Positions 32,282 through 40,293 of a stretch of DNA of 64,000 nucleotides are shown in pieces. Numbering within the stretch: position 1 is the first letter of the stretch; each line of letters starts with the position of its first letter. The notes beneath the pieces are model-generated. The model was not told where the DNA came from. It did no database searches and was given only the letters and a program-made list of their open reading frames with translations. The stretch lies in the NCBI RefSeq assembly GCF_016917755.1, contig NZ_CP070326.1, positions 6,014,001 through 6,078,000 of the forward strand, written 5' to 3'. The DNA comes from Streptomyces noursei (lineage in GTDB: Bacteria; Actinomycetota; Actinomycetes; Streptomycetales; Streptomycetaceae). A program made the position numbers and the translations under genes.

Positions 32282-32295
32282 TCTACGCGCGTAGC
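32282..32295 (-). promoter_or_regulatory. Nucleoside-regulon operator (deoC)
   Basis: The 12-bp palindrome CTACGCGCGTAG (32283–32294) directly abuts the -10 of the deoC promoter. Confidence 0.7.
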
Positions 32296-32407
32296 GACAT
32301 GCCAGCCCCCGGCCGGAACCGCCTGGGAACGGCCGGATGCGCACGGCGTCCGCATTGATGCCGTAACGCAATGTCCGGCATCCGGACGGTCGGGCAGAAT
32401 CGGCGGC

Positions 32408-33037
32408 ATGACGAGCCCGGAACGGTCCACCTCGCCTCCGCAGCAGTACGCGGAACGCAGCTACCGCTCGCCGGCGGCCCTGGTCGGCGGCGCGCTGCTC
32501 ATCCTGCTCGGCCTCTGGCTCGGTGTCGACGCGCTGCTGTGCGGCACCGCCGCCGCCAAGCTCACCGCGCTCTTCGCGCTGCTGCTCGGGGTGCCGCTGG
32601 TCGCCGCCTTCTCGCTGCGGCCGCTGGTCCGGGCGAGCGAGGACCGGCTGTTGGTGCGCAACCCGTTCCGCACCATCGAGCTGCCCTGGTCGGCCGTCGA
32701 GGGCCTGCGCGCGACGTTCTCCGCCGAGGTCGTCACCGGCGCCGGCACCACGTACCAGCTGTGGGCCATTCCGGTCTCCCTCCGCCAGCGGAAGAAGGCC
32801 ACCCGGCAGGCGGCGCGCGGTGCCGGCGCCGTCCGGCCGCGCTTCGGGCTCAACATGGACGCCGGGCCGGTCCCCAAGGCGATGGCCGACCAGACCCTCG
32901 CCGAACTGCGCGAGATCAAGGAGCGGGCGGCCCACCGGGAGACCGCCCGGGGCGAGCCGCGGGTGCGCTGGTCGTACGCGGTCCTGGTGCCGAGCCTGGT
33001 GGGGGCGGTGGGGCTGGCGGTGATGCTGGCGCTGTAG
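32408..33037 (+). CDS. PH domain-containing membrane protein
   Basis: A 209-residue protein with two N-terminal helices (SPAALVGGALLILLGLWLGV and LTALFALLLGVPLVAAFSL), then a bacterial PH-like domain from about residue 72: LRPLVRASEDRLLVRNPFRT, IELPWSAVEGLRATFSAEVV, TYQLWAIPVSLRQRKKATRQ. A third helix (YAVLVPSLVGAVGLAVMLAL) ends the protein. This membrane-plus-PH design is common in actinobacterial proteins of unknown role. ATG 32408 lies 8 bp after a possible -10 (CAGAAT). It is divergent from deoC, but no functional link is visible. Confidence 0.82.
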   Translation: MTSPERSTSPPQQYAERSYRSPAALVGGALLILLGLWLGVDALLCGTAAAKLTALFALLLGVPLVAAFSLRPLVRASEDRLLVRNPFRTIELPWSAVEGLRATFSAEVVTGAGTTYQLWAIPVSLRQRKKATRQAARGAGAVRPRFGLNMDAGPVPKAMADQTLAELREIKERAAHRETARGEPRVRWSYAVLVPSLVGAVGLAVMLAL

Positions 33038-33089
33038 GGCGCCTCGCCGCCCTCCGGCGTGGCCGCCCGGCGGAGCGTCGGGACGGCAA

Positions 33090-33124
33090 ACGGGGGCCGG
33101 GCTCTTAACGAGCCCGGCCCCCGT
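33090..33124. terminator. Bidirectional terminator
   Basis: ACGGGGGCCGGGCTC pairs perfectly over 15 bp with 33110–33124 around a TTAAC loop, between the convergent PH-domain and phosphomutase genes. Confidence 0.9.
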
Positions 33125-33144
33125 CGTCATTTCCTGACGATGTA

Positions 33145-34830
33145 TCAGATCCCGGCCGCCGCCGACAGATCCTTCTTGATCGCCGTCAGGGTGGCCGTCG
33201 CCTTGGCGCGGGCGTCGGGCAGGCCGCTCGCGTCGGCCACCGGCACCACGACCTCCAGGTAGCACTTGAGCTTGGGCTCGGTGCCGCTGGGCCGGACCAC
33301 GACCCGGGCCGCCTCGATGCCGTCCGCCGGGGCGCCCGCGAGGTAGTAGCGCAGGCCGTCGGTCGGCGGGAGGTCGGCGCTGCCCGCGTTCAGGTCGTCG
33401 GCGCGGGTCACCGACAGGCCCGCCAGCGCCACCGGCGGCTCGGCGCGCAGCCGGCGCATCGCGTCGGAGATCAGCGACAGGTCCTCCACCCGCACCGAGA
33501 GCTGGTCGGTGGCGTGCAGGCCGAACTCCACGGCCAGGTCGTCGAGGAGGTCGGCGAGGCCGCGGCCGGCCCGCTTCAGCTCGGCGGCCAGCTCGGTGAT
33601 CAGCAGGGCGGCGGTGATGCCGTCCTTGTCGCGGACGCCCTCGGGGTCGACGCAGTAGCCCAGCGCCTCCTCGTAGGCGTAGCGCAGGCCGTCCACCCGG
33701 GCCAGCCACTTGAAACCGGTCAGCGTCTCCTTGTAGGGGAGCGCGGCACCGTCCGCGATACGGGACATCAGCTGGGAGGAGACGATCGTCGTCGCGAACG
33801 TCCCGGTGGCGCCCTTGCGCACCAGGTGCGCGGCGAGCAGCGCGCCGACCTCGTCGCCGCGCAGCATCCGCCAGCCCTCCGGCGTACCGGGGGCGGGGAC
33901 GGCGACGGCGCAGCGGTCCGCGTCCGGGTCGTTGGCGATGACGATGTCGACGCTGCCCGGGGCCCGGGACCGGGCGGTGGCGAACGCGAGGTCCATCGCG
34001 CCCGGCTCCTCCGGGTTGGGGAAGGCGACCGTCGGGAAGTCCGGGTCCGGCTCGGCCTGCTCGGCGACGACCGTCGGGGCCGGGAAGCCGGCCCGCGCGA
34101 AGGCGGCGACCAGGGTGTCCCGGCCGACGCCGTGCATCGGGGTGTAGACGACGTCGATGTCGCGGGCGGAGCCGGGCGTGAGGACCGCGTCGGTGCGCTC
34201 CAGATAGGCGGCCAGGACGGTGTCGTCCAGGATGTCCCAGCCGGCCTCGGGGCGGGGCACGTCGGCCAGCGAGCGGACCGCGGCGATCCGGTCGGCGATC
34301 TGGCCGTCCGCGGGCGGCACGATCTGCGAGCCGTCGCCCAGGTAGACCTTGTAGCCGTTGTCCCGCGGCGGGTTGTGGCTGGCGGTCACCTCGATCCCGG
34401 CCACCGCGCCCAGGTGGCGGATGGCGAAGGCCAGCACCGGGGTGGGCAGCGGACGCGGCAGCAGCGCGGCGCGGAGCCCGGCGCCGACCATGACCGCCGC
34501 GGTGTCCCGCGCGAAGTCGGCGCTCTTGTAGCGGGCGTCGTAGCCGATGACGACCAGCCCGCCACCGTCCGGCTCGCTGTCCTTGAGGTACGCGGCGAGG
34601 CCGGCCGCGGCCCGGATGACCACCGACCGGTTCATCCGCATCGGGCCGGCGCCCAGCTCGCCGCGCAGCCCGGCGGTGCCGAACTGGAGGGTGCCGGCGA
34701 ACCGCGCCGCCAGGTCCTCGTGCCGGTCCGCCTCGATGAGCCCGGCCAGCTCCTCCCGGGTCTCCGGGTCGGGGTCCTCGGCCAGCCACGCCTGTGCCCG
34801 GCTGATCAGCTCCGCGGGAACGGTAGCCAC
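33145..34830 (-). CDS. Phosphohexomutase/phosphopentomutase (PGM2-type)
   Basis: A 561-residue alpha-D-phosphohexomutase: FGTAGLRGELGAGPMRMNRS at the N-terminus, phospho-Ser loop GIEVTASHNPPRDNGYKVYL, metal site IVIANDPDADRCAVAVP, sugar loop YEEALGYCVDPEGVRDKDGI and C-terminal VVRPSGTEPKLKCYLEV. Length and loop sequences match the PGM2/YhxB subgroup, whose members include phosphopentomutases. No DeoB-type gene is in the window, and it follows the purine phosphorylase in the same unit, so conversion of (deoxy)ribose-1-phosphate to the 5-phosphate is the likely role, rather than phosphomannomutase as often labelled. GTG 34830 has AGGAG 6–7 bp upstream. Confidence 0.9.
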   Translation of the reverse strand: MATVPAELISRAQAWLAEDPDPETREELAGLIEADRHEDLAARFAGTLQFGTAGLRGELGAGPMRMNRSVVIRAAAGLAAYLKDSEPDGGGLVVIGYDARYKSADFARDTAAVMVGAGLRAALLPRPLPTPVLAFAIRHLGAVAGIEVTASHNPPRDNGYKVYLGDGSQIVPPADGQIADRIAAVRSLADVPRPEAGWDILDDTVLAAYLERTDAVLTPGSARDIDVVYTPMHGVGRDTLVAAFARAGFPAPTVVAEQAEPDPDFPTVAFPNPEEPGAMDLAFATARSRAPGSVDIVIANDPDADRCAVAVPAPGTPEGWRMLRGDEVGALLAAHLVRKGATGTFATTIVSSQLMSRIADGAALPYKETLTGFKWLARVDGLRYAYEEALGYCVDPEGVRDKDGITAALLITELAAELKRAGRGLADLLDDLAVEFGLHATDQLSVRVEDLSLISDAMRRLRAEPPVALAGLSVTRADDLNAGSADLPPTDGLRYYLAGAPADGIEAARVVVRPSGTEPKLKCYLEVVVPVADASGLPDARAKATATLTAIKKDLSAAAGI

Positions 34831-34982
34831 GTGATGCTCCTGCCTGTGGATGCGATGTGGGGGATGCGTGCGGCCGGCCGGGCGGGCGCGACGGCGTCCG
34901 CCGGTCCCGCCCGCCGGCTCGCGCCGGCAGCGGGATCCTGCCGCCCGGACAGACCCTGGGCCTGCCCGGGTGTCGGTATCGG

Positions 34983-35798
34983 CTAGATCTTGCTGAGGAC
35001 CTGGCCGAGCAGCGTGCCCATCGCGATCGCGGAGTCGCGGCCCGCCTGGAGCACCTCCTCGTGGTTCAGCGGCTCGCCCGTCATGCCGGCGGCGAGGTTC
35101 GTCACCAGCGAGATGCCCAGCACCTCGGCGCCGGCCTCGCGGGCGGCGATCGCCTCCAGGACGGTGGACATGCCGACCAGGTCGGCGCCCATGGTCCGCA
35201 GCATCCGGATCTCGGCCGGGGTCTCGTAGTGCGGGCCGGGGAGCTGGGCGTAGACGCCCTCCTCCAGGCTCGCGTCGACCTCCTTGCACAGCGCGCGCAG
35301 CCGCGGCGAGTACAGGTCGGTCAGGTCGACGAAGTTGGCGCCGGCGATCGGGGAGGTGGCGGTGAGGTTGAGGTGGTCGCCGATGAGGACCGGCTGGCCC
35401 GGGCGCATGCCGTCGCGCAGGCCGCCGCAGCCGTTGGTGAGCACCACGGTCTTGCAGCCCGCCGCGACGGCGGTGCGGACGCCGTGCGCGACCGCGGCGA
35501 CCCCACGGCCCTCGTAGTAGTGGGTGCGGCCGAGGAAGACCAGGGCGCGCTTCTCGCCGATCTTGTACGAGCGGATCTTGCCGCCGTGGCCGGCGACGGC
35601 CGGCGGCGGGAAGCCGGGCAGCTCGGTGACCGGGAACTCGTGATCGGGGGCGCCCAGGGCCTCGGCGGCCGGGGCCCAGCCGGAGCCCATGACCAGGGCG
35701 ACGTCGTGCCGCTCGGCGCCGGTGAGCTCGCGGAGGCGGGCCGCCGCGGCGTCGGCGGCGCCCTTCGGGTCGATGTCCGGGGTAACAGATGCGTTCAC
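34983..35798 (-). CDS. punA: Purine-nucleoside phosphorylase (trimeric class)
   Basis: About 271 residues of the class I trimeric PNP/MTAP family: [71 protein letters not shown] and [20 protein letters not shown], with the base-contacting [10 protein letters not shown] near the end. It phosphorolyses inosine and guanosine to base plus (deoxy)ribose-1-phosphate. GTG 35798 lies 7 nt after a -10 (TACCCT), again without a Shine–Dalgarno, hence a probable leaderless start. The phosphomutase gene follows after 152 bp that include hairpin-forming sequence. Confidence 0.93.
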   Translation of the reverse strand: MNASVTPDIDPKGAADAAAARLRELTGAERHDVALVMGSGWAPAAEALGAPDHEFPVTELPGFPPPAVAGHGGKIRSYKIGEKRALVFLGRTHYYEGRGVAAVAHGVRTAVAAGCKTVVLTNGCGGLRDGMRPGQPVLIGDHLNLTATSPIAGANFVDLTDLYSPRLRALCKEVDASLEEGVYAQLPGPHYETPAEIRMLRTMGADLVGMSTVLEAIAAREAGAEVLGISLVTNLAAGMTGEPLNHEEVLQAGRDSAIAMGTLLGQVLSKI

Positions 35799-35822
35799 GC
35801 GGACGAGGGTAGCCGGTAATCC

Positions 35823-35836
35823 CCTACGCGCGTAGA
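35823..35836 (-). promoter_or_regulatory. Nucleoside-regulon operator (purine phosphorylase)
   Basis: On the minus strand this reads TCTACGCGCGTAGG, identical over 14 bp to the adenosine deaminase site. It ends 11 bp upstream of the -10. Confidence 0.7.
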
Positions 35837-35925
35837 TGTCGCTGTCCACGGGCCTGTGGGCGTCGGCTTGTGGCTTTTGCCAAAGCGTTCCCGGGCGGTC
35901 TCGCGGCCCGGAGGGAGCGGCCACC

Positions 35926-36363
35926 TCAGCACGGGCGCTTGCGGATCTCCATGACGTAGTCGTGCGGGGCACCGGCGGATTCGGCCGCGTCGGCGATCTC
36001 GCCCAGATAGCGGGCCGAGGGGAGGCCGCCCTCGTAGCCGTTCAGGACGTAGATCCAGGCGGCCTCGTCGCCGTCGAGGGTGTGCACCCGGACCCGCATC
36101 CGGCGGTAGATGTCCAGGCCGACGCCCTCCCAACGGTCCATCGACTCCTCGTCCATGGGAGCGATGTCGTAGAGCGCGACGAAGAGCTGGGAACCGGGGT
36201 CCTCGACGACCGTCGCCAGGGCGCCCTCCCAGCCCATCTGCTCCCCGCCGAACGTGAGCCGCCAGCCGTTCAGCCAGCCGGTGCCGCGCAGCGGCGAGTG
36301 CGGTGCGCGGCGGGACATCAGCCGCGCGTCGAGGTTGCCGGCGTACGCGGCGTAGAGCGACAT
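35926..36363 (-). CDS. Gamma-glutamylcyclotransferase-like (GGCT/AIG2) protein
   Basis: A 145-residue protein with the GGCT fold: [20 protein letters not shown] (the 'YGSNL'-like substrate loop), [30 protein letters not shown] (likely catalytic Glu) and [20 protein letters not shown]. The family forms 5-oxoproline from gamma-glutamyl substrates or acts in related amide chemistry; the bacterial substrate is not known. ATG 36363 is divergent from the quinone dehydrogenase gene. No clear operon partner. Confidence 0.85.
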   Translation of the reverse strand: MSLYAAYAGNLDARLMSRRAPHSPLRGTGWLNGWRLTFGGEQMGWEGALATVVEDPGSQLFVALYDIAPMDEESMDRWEGVGLDIYRRMRVRVHTLDGDEAAWIYVLNGYEGGLPSARYLGEIADAAESAGAPHDYVMEIRKRPC

Positions 36364-36503
36364 GCTTCCGAGGGTACGGGAGGTTCCCCGTTGGGCTCGT
36401 GGTACCGGAGATTCGTACAACCGGCTGGCGAGAGCACACGCCCGGCGCCCGCCCGGTGACCTCCGCGCCCCCGGGGGAGAGGCACCGACGGGCGTGCGGG
36501 ACA

Positions 36504-37949
36504 ATGGAGTACGTGACTCGGATCGTGATCATCGGTGGTGGGCCCGGCGGATACGAAGCGGCCCTGGTGGCGGCCTCGCTCGGCGCGGAGGTGACCGTCG
36601 TCGACTGCGACGGTCTGGGGGGAGCGTCGGTACTGACCGACTGCGTCCCGTCGAAGACCCTCATCGCCACGGCCGAGGTGATGACGACCTTCGACTCCTC
36701 CTACGAAGAGCTCGGCATCATCGTCGAGGACGACACCCCGTTCAAGGAGCGGCCCGCGCGGGTCGTCGGGGTCGATCTCGGCAAGGTCAACCGACGGGTC
36801 AAGCGGCTGGCGCTGGCCCAGTCCCACGACATCACCGCCTCGGTCACCCGTGCCGGCGGCCGGGTGATGCGCGGTCGCGGCCGGCTGGAGCCGGGCCAGG
36901 CACCGGACGGCTCGCGCAAGGTCACGGTCACCGCCGCCGACGGCTCGACCGAGGGCCTGATCGCCGACGCGGTGCTGATCGCCACCGGCGCGCACCCGCG
37001 CGAGATCCCGGACGCCCAGCCGGACGGCGAGCGGATCCTGAACTGGACGCAGGTCTACGACCTCACCGAGCTGCCCGAGGAACTCATCGTCGTCGGATCC
37101 GGCGTCACCGGTGCCGAGTTCGCCGGCGCGTACCAGGCGCTGGGGTCCCGGGTCACCCTGGTCTCCTCGCGCGACCGGGTGCTGCCGGGCGAGGACCCGG
37201 ACGCCGCCGCCGTGCTGGAGGACGTCTTCCGCCGCCGCGGGATGAACGTCATGGCGCGGTCCCGGGCGCAGTCCGCCAAGCGGGTGGGCGACCGGGTCGA
37301 GGTCACCCTCGCCGACGGCCGGACGATCTCCGGCACGCACTGCCTGATGGCGGTGGGCTCCATCCCGAACACCGAGGGGATCGGCCTGGAGGGCGCCGGC
37401 GTCAAGCTGAAGGAGTCCGGGCACATCTGGACCGACAAGGTCTCGCGGACCACCGCCCCCGGTGTCTACGCCGCCGGCGACTGCACCGGCGTCTTCGCGC
37501 TGGCGTCGGTCGCCGCCATGCAGGGCCGGATCGCGATGTACCACTTCCTCGGCGACGCGGTCACCCCGCTCAACCTCAAGACCGTCTCCGCCAACGTCTT
37601 CACCGACCCCGAGATCGCCACCGTCGGCTACTCCCAGGCCGACATCGACAACGGTGTGATCGACGCCCGGGCGGTCAAGCTCCCGCTGCTGCGCAACCCG
37701 CGCGCCAAGATGCAGGGCATCCGCGACGGTTTCGTGAAGCTGTTCTGCCGCCCCGGCACCGGCATCGTGGTCGGCGGTGTGGTGGTCTCGCCGCGGGCCA
37801 GTGAGCTGATCCACCCGATTTCGATCGCGGTCGACAACAATCTGACGGTCGAGCAGATCGCCAGTGCCTTCACCGTCTACCCGTCGCTGTCCGGCTCGAT
37901 CGCCGAGGTCGCCCGGCAGCTGCACACCCGGAAGGCGGCCGGCGACTGA
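36504..37949 (+). CDS. NAD(P)H-quinone dehydrogenase (LpdA-type flavoprotein)
   Basis: A 481-residue flavin disulfide reductase homologue: RIVIIGGGPGGYEAALVAAS (FAD), LIVVGSGVTGAEFAGAY (NAD(P)H), GVYAAGDCTGVFALA (FAD) and a dimerisation domain. The redox motif GGxCxNxGCxPSK is here GGASVLTDCVPSK, with Ser for the first Cys, and the C-terminal His-x-x-His-Pro-Thr-x-x-Glu is replaced by FTVYPSLSGSIAEV. Loss of the Cys pair and His-Glu dyad excludes lipoamide dehydrogenase and matches mycobacterial LpdA (Rv3303c), an NAD(P)H:quinone reductase. GTG 36513 is an alternative start. Confidence 0.9.
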   Translation: MEYVTRIVIIGGGPGGYEAALVAASLGAEVTVVDCDGLGGASVLTDCVPSKTLIATAEVMTTFDSSYEELGIIVEDDTPFKERPARVVGVDLGKVNRRVKRLALAQSHDITASVTRAGGRVMRGRGRLEPGQAPDGSRKVTVTAADGSTEGLIADAVLIATGAHPREIPDAQPDGERILNWTQVYDLTELPEELIVVGSGVTGAEFAGAYQALGSRVTLVSSRDRVLPGEDPDAAAVLEDVFRRRGMNVMARSRAQSAKRVGDRVEVTLADGRTISGTHCLMAVGSIPNTEGIGLEGAGVKLKESGHIWTDKVSRTTAPGVYAAGDCTGVFALASVAAMQGRIAMYHFLGDAVTPLNLKTVSANVFTDPEIATVGYSQADIDNGVIDARAVKLPLLRNPRAKMQGIRDGFVKLFCRPGTGIVVGGVVVSPRASELIHPISIAVDNNLTVEQIASAFTVYPSLSGSIAEVARQLHTRKAAGD

Positions 37950-38230
37950 CCGGCGTTCCGCAAGCAGGCGCATGAAACATTTGTGCCTACGGTGGGCACT
38001 TGGGGTGAAACGGTCCTGCATGGTCGGGACCGACCGCCTCGTCCGGGGTGCGGCGGTCGATTGCCCAAGAGTGCAACTGACCAGGCGTCGAGCGGGTTTG
38101 AGCACACACGGTGACGGGGAGCGAGGCATGTGCATGCCGCTTACCACGTGAAGCGATGCCGTGTGAACAACTTCCGTTAATTGGTGCAACCTGCTGAAAA
38201 CAGACGGTCGTTGGCGTTACTGTCAGTTTC
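37950..38230. other. 281-bp intergenic region
   Basis: No gene is seen on either strand. The right end carries the deoR-family promoter. The middle has a GGCATGTGCATGCC-like short palindrome near 38126–38139, and its base composition is less GC-rich than the flanks. Confidence 0.6.
38194..38223 (+). promoter_or_regulatory. Promoter of the DeoR-family gene (leaderless)
   Basis: A -35-like CTGAAA (38194–38199) and a -10 TACTGT (38218–38223) are 18 bp apart; GTG 38231 begins 7 nt downstream, so the transcript probably starts at the start codon. Confidence 0.5.
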
Positions 38231-39205
38231 GTGTTCGCTGCAGAACGTCGCCAATTGATCCTAGAAATGGTGCGCGCAAACGGAGCGGTGTCGCTCCGTG
38301 AGCTCGCCCGTGTCGTCCAGACCTCCGAAGTAACCGTACGGCGCGACGTGCGGGCGCTGGAGGCAGAGGGACTGCTAGACCGCCGGCACGGCGGTGCGGT
38401 CCTACCGGGAGGTTTCACCCGCGAGTCCGGCTTCCCACAGAAGTCCCACCTCGCAACCGCGGAGAAGACGGCCATCGCCGATCTCGCGGCAGGCTTCGTC
38501 GAGGAGGGCGAGGCCATCGTCGTCGGTGCCGGGACCACCACCCAGGAGCTGGCCCGCCGGCTCGCCCGGGTCCCCGGCCTGACCGTCGTCACCAACTCGC
38601 TCCTGGTCGCCCAGGCGCTGGCCCATGCCAACCGCGTGGAGGTGGTGATGACCGGCGGGACCCTGCGCGGTTCCAACTACGCACTGGTCGGCAGCGGTGC
38701 CGAGCAGTCCCTCCAGGGGCTGCGGGTATCCCGCGCCTTCCTGTCGGGCAGCGGCCTGACCGCCGAACGCGGGCTGTCCACCTCCAACATGCTCTCCGCC
38801 AGCGTCGACCGGGCGCTGGTGCAGGCGGCGGGGGAGGTGGTGGTGCTCGCCGACCACACCAAGCTCGGCTCCGACACCATGTTCCAGACCGTGCCGACGG
38901 ACGTCATCACCCGGCTCGTGACGGACGAACCGCCCGCCCACGACGACCGTGCCGCCACGGAGTTGCAGGCACTGGCCGACCAGGGCGTCCAGATCGCCGT
39001 CGCCAGCGGCTCGCTCACCGGGCAGCCGCCGGCCCAGCCGGGCATGGAAGCCGCCCCGCCGGAGCGCCGGGGTCCGCGGCGGGACGTGCCGCTGCCGGGT
39101 CAGCGGCGCAACCACCCGGGCGCCGCGCCCGGGGCGCCGCAGCTGCGCTCGGCGGGTTCGCTCGGGGACGGCCGGGTGGCCGACCTGGCGCCCCGGCGCC
39201 GCTAG
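38231..39205 (+). CDS. DeoR-family transcriptional regulator
   Basis: A 324-residue regulator: FAAERRQLILEMVRANGAVS, LRELARVVQTSEVTVRRDVR and ALEAEGLLDRRHGGAVLPGG form the DeoR HTH, and the sugar-phosphate-binding domain includes ESGFPQKSHLATAEKTAIAD, VGAGTTTQELARRL, VTNSLLVAQAL and ADHTKLGSDTMFQTVP. The last 65 residues are Pro/Arg-rich and disordered, longer than usual. The stop codon lies inside a long hairpin element. It binds phosphorylated sugars in known family members; with nucleoside catabolism nearby it is one candidate regulator of the palindromic operators, though no such site lies in front of it. Confidence 0.88.
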   Translation: MFAAERRQLILEMVRANGAVSLRELARVVQTSEVTVRRDVRALEAEGLLDRRHGGAVLPGGFTRESGFPQKSHLATAEKTAIADLAAGFVEEGEAIVVGAGTTTQELARRLARVPGLTVVTNSLLVAQALAHANRVEVVMTGGTLRGSNYALVGSGAEQSLQGLRVSRAFLSGSGLTAERGLSTSNMLSASVDRALVQAAGEVVVLADHTKLGSDTMFQTVPTDVITRLVTDEPPAHDDRAATELQALADQGVQIAVASGSLTGQPPAQPGMEAAPPERRGPRRDVPLPGQRRNHPGAAPGAPQLRSAGSLGDGRVADLAPRRR

Positions 39206-39286
39206 GGCCTGTCGTCACATTCCCGTGGTCCGCCCGAAGGGCGGGTCGGGCGCCGCCCGGCAGGCGGGAATGTGCCGACAGGCCCT
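39204..39286. repeat. 22-bp inverted-repeat element (MITE-like)
   Basis: AGGGCCTGTCGTCACATTCC (start of arm 39204–39225) pairs with 39265–39286 over 22 bp with one mismatch. The 39-nt interior has its own hairpin (CCGCCC–GAA–GGGCGG). The left arm includes the last bases of the deoR-family stop codon TAG. It could end transcription, but the arm length and terminal symmetry resemble a miniature element. Confidence 0.65.
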
Positions 39287-39371
39287 GGGCCGGGTCCCGC
39301 GAAGTCCCGTCGTTCGGCCGGAGAGTCCGGCCCGGGGTTGCCGGGGCCCGCACCGCTGCACCGGCGGTGGC

Positions 39372-40046
39372 CTACGCCCCCGTCTCCCGGCCCGTCCCGC
39401 CGGCCTTCAGCCCGCGCAGGGTCAGCGTCAACAGCCGGTCGGCCAGCTCCGGATCGTCCGGGGACTCCTCGGCGGCCAGCGCGATGCCGTTGGTGAGCTG
39501 GAGCAGATCGCCGATGACGACGTCCCGGCGCACCGCCCCGGCCTGCTGGGCCCGGGCCAGCAGCGCGGACCCGGCCTCGCCGAGCGGGACGCGGCACCGC
39601 GCCATCCCCGAGCTCTCGTCTGCGTACGCGGTCATCAGGGCCCGCGACAGGCCCCGGTAGGTGCTGGCGTGGGTGATCAGCGCGCGCAGCCAGTCCACCA
39701 GCGCGGTGCACGGCTGGGGGTCGTCGGCCAGCTCCCGGGCGTAGCAGAGCAGGGCCTCCACCTCGCCCTGGAAGACCGCGCCCATCAGGGCGGTGCGGTT
39801 GGGGAAGTGCCGGTAGAGGGTGCCGATGCCGACGCCGGCCCGGCGCGCGATGTCCTCCAGGGAGCTGTCCGTGCCGTGCTCCGTGAAGGCGGTCCGGGCC
39901 TCGGTCAGCAGCCGCTCGTAGTTCCGGCGCGCGTCGGCCCGCATGGGGCGTACCGCGGGCGCGTCCGGGGACGCCGGCGTCCCCGCCGGTGCGTGCGCCG
40001 CGGCGGCCCGCTCCGCCCGCCGCTGCCCTGCCGTCTCGGTCGCCAT
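39372..40046 (-). CDS. TetR-family transcriptional regulator
   Basis: A 224-residue regulator with HTH ARRNYERLLTEARTAFTEHG, TDSSLEDIARRAGVGIGTLY and RHFPNRTALMGAVFQGEVEA (residues about 40–95), preceded by a 38-residue Ala/Pro-rich tail. The ligand-binding domain is all-helical; FTEHG-type spacing and YRGLSRALMTAYADESSGM are typical of the SCO1712-like subgroup. GGAGGG lies 7 bp before ATG 40046. The 247 bp to the divergent esterase gene carry no other gene, so the esterase or itself are the likely targets. Confidence 0.88.
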   Translation of the reverse strand: MATETAGQRRAERAAAAHAPAGTPASPDAPAVRPMRADARRNYERLLTEARTAFTEHGTDSSLEDIARRAGVGIGTLYRHFPNRTALMGAVFQGEVEALLCYARELADDPQPCTALVDWLRALITHASTYRGLSRALMTAYADESSGMARCRVPLGEAGSALLARAQQAGAVRRDVVIGDLLQLTNGIALAAEESPDDPELADRLLTLTLRGLKAGGTGRETGA

Positions 40047-40293
40047 CCGCCGTCCCTCCTCGATCCCGCGTCCAGCATGACATCGCTGTGCCGGGGGCGG
40101 ACCGGGGCGTCCGCCCGGCGGCGCCGGTGGCCGGGTGGCGGCCGGCCGGTGACCGTTCGGCGTACCGCGCCCGTCGGGCCGGCGAACTCCTGGGAAAGGC
40201 CGCAACGTCCCCCCTCCAAGGGCCATCAAACCAGGCGCAAAGAGGGCTTCCGGGGACGTCCGGGAGCCGTCCAGGAAGTCTGGGGAACAACGT

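Noticed and set aside
33145-34830. Annotation as phosphomannomutase (ManB)
   Set aside because: Length and loops match the PGM2 subgroup, and the operon is nucleoside catabolism; broader name used.
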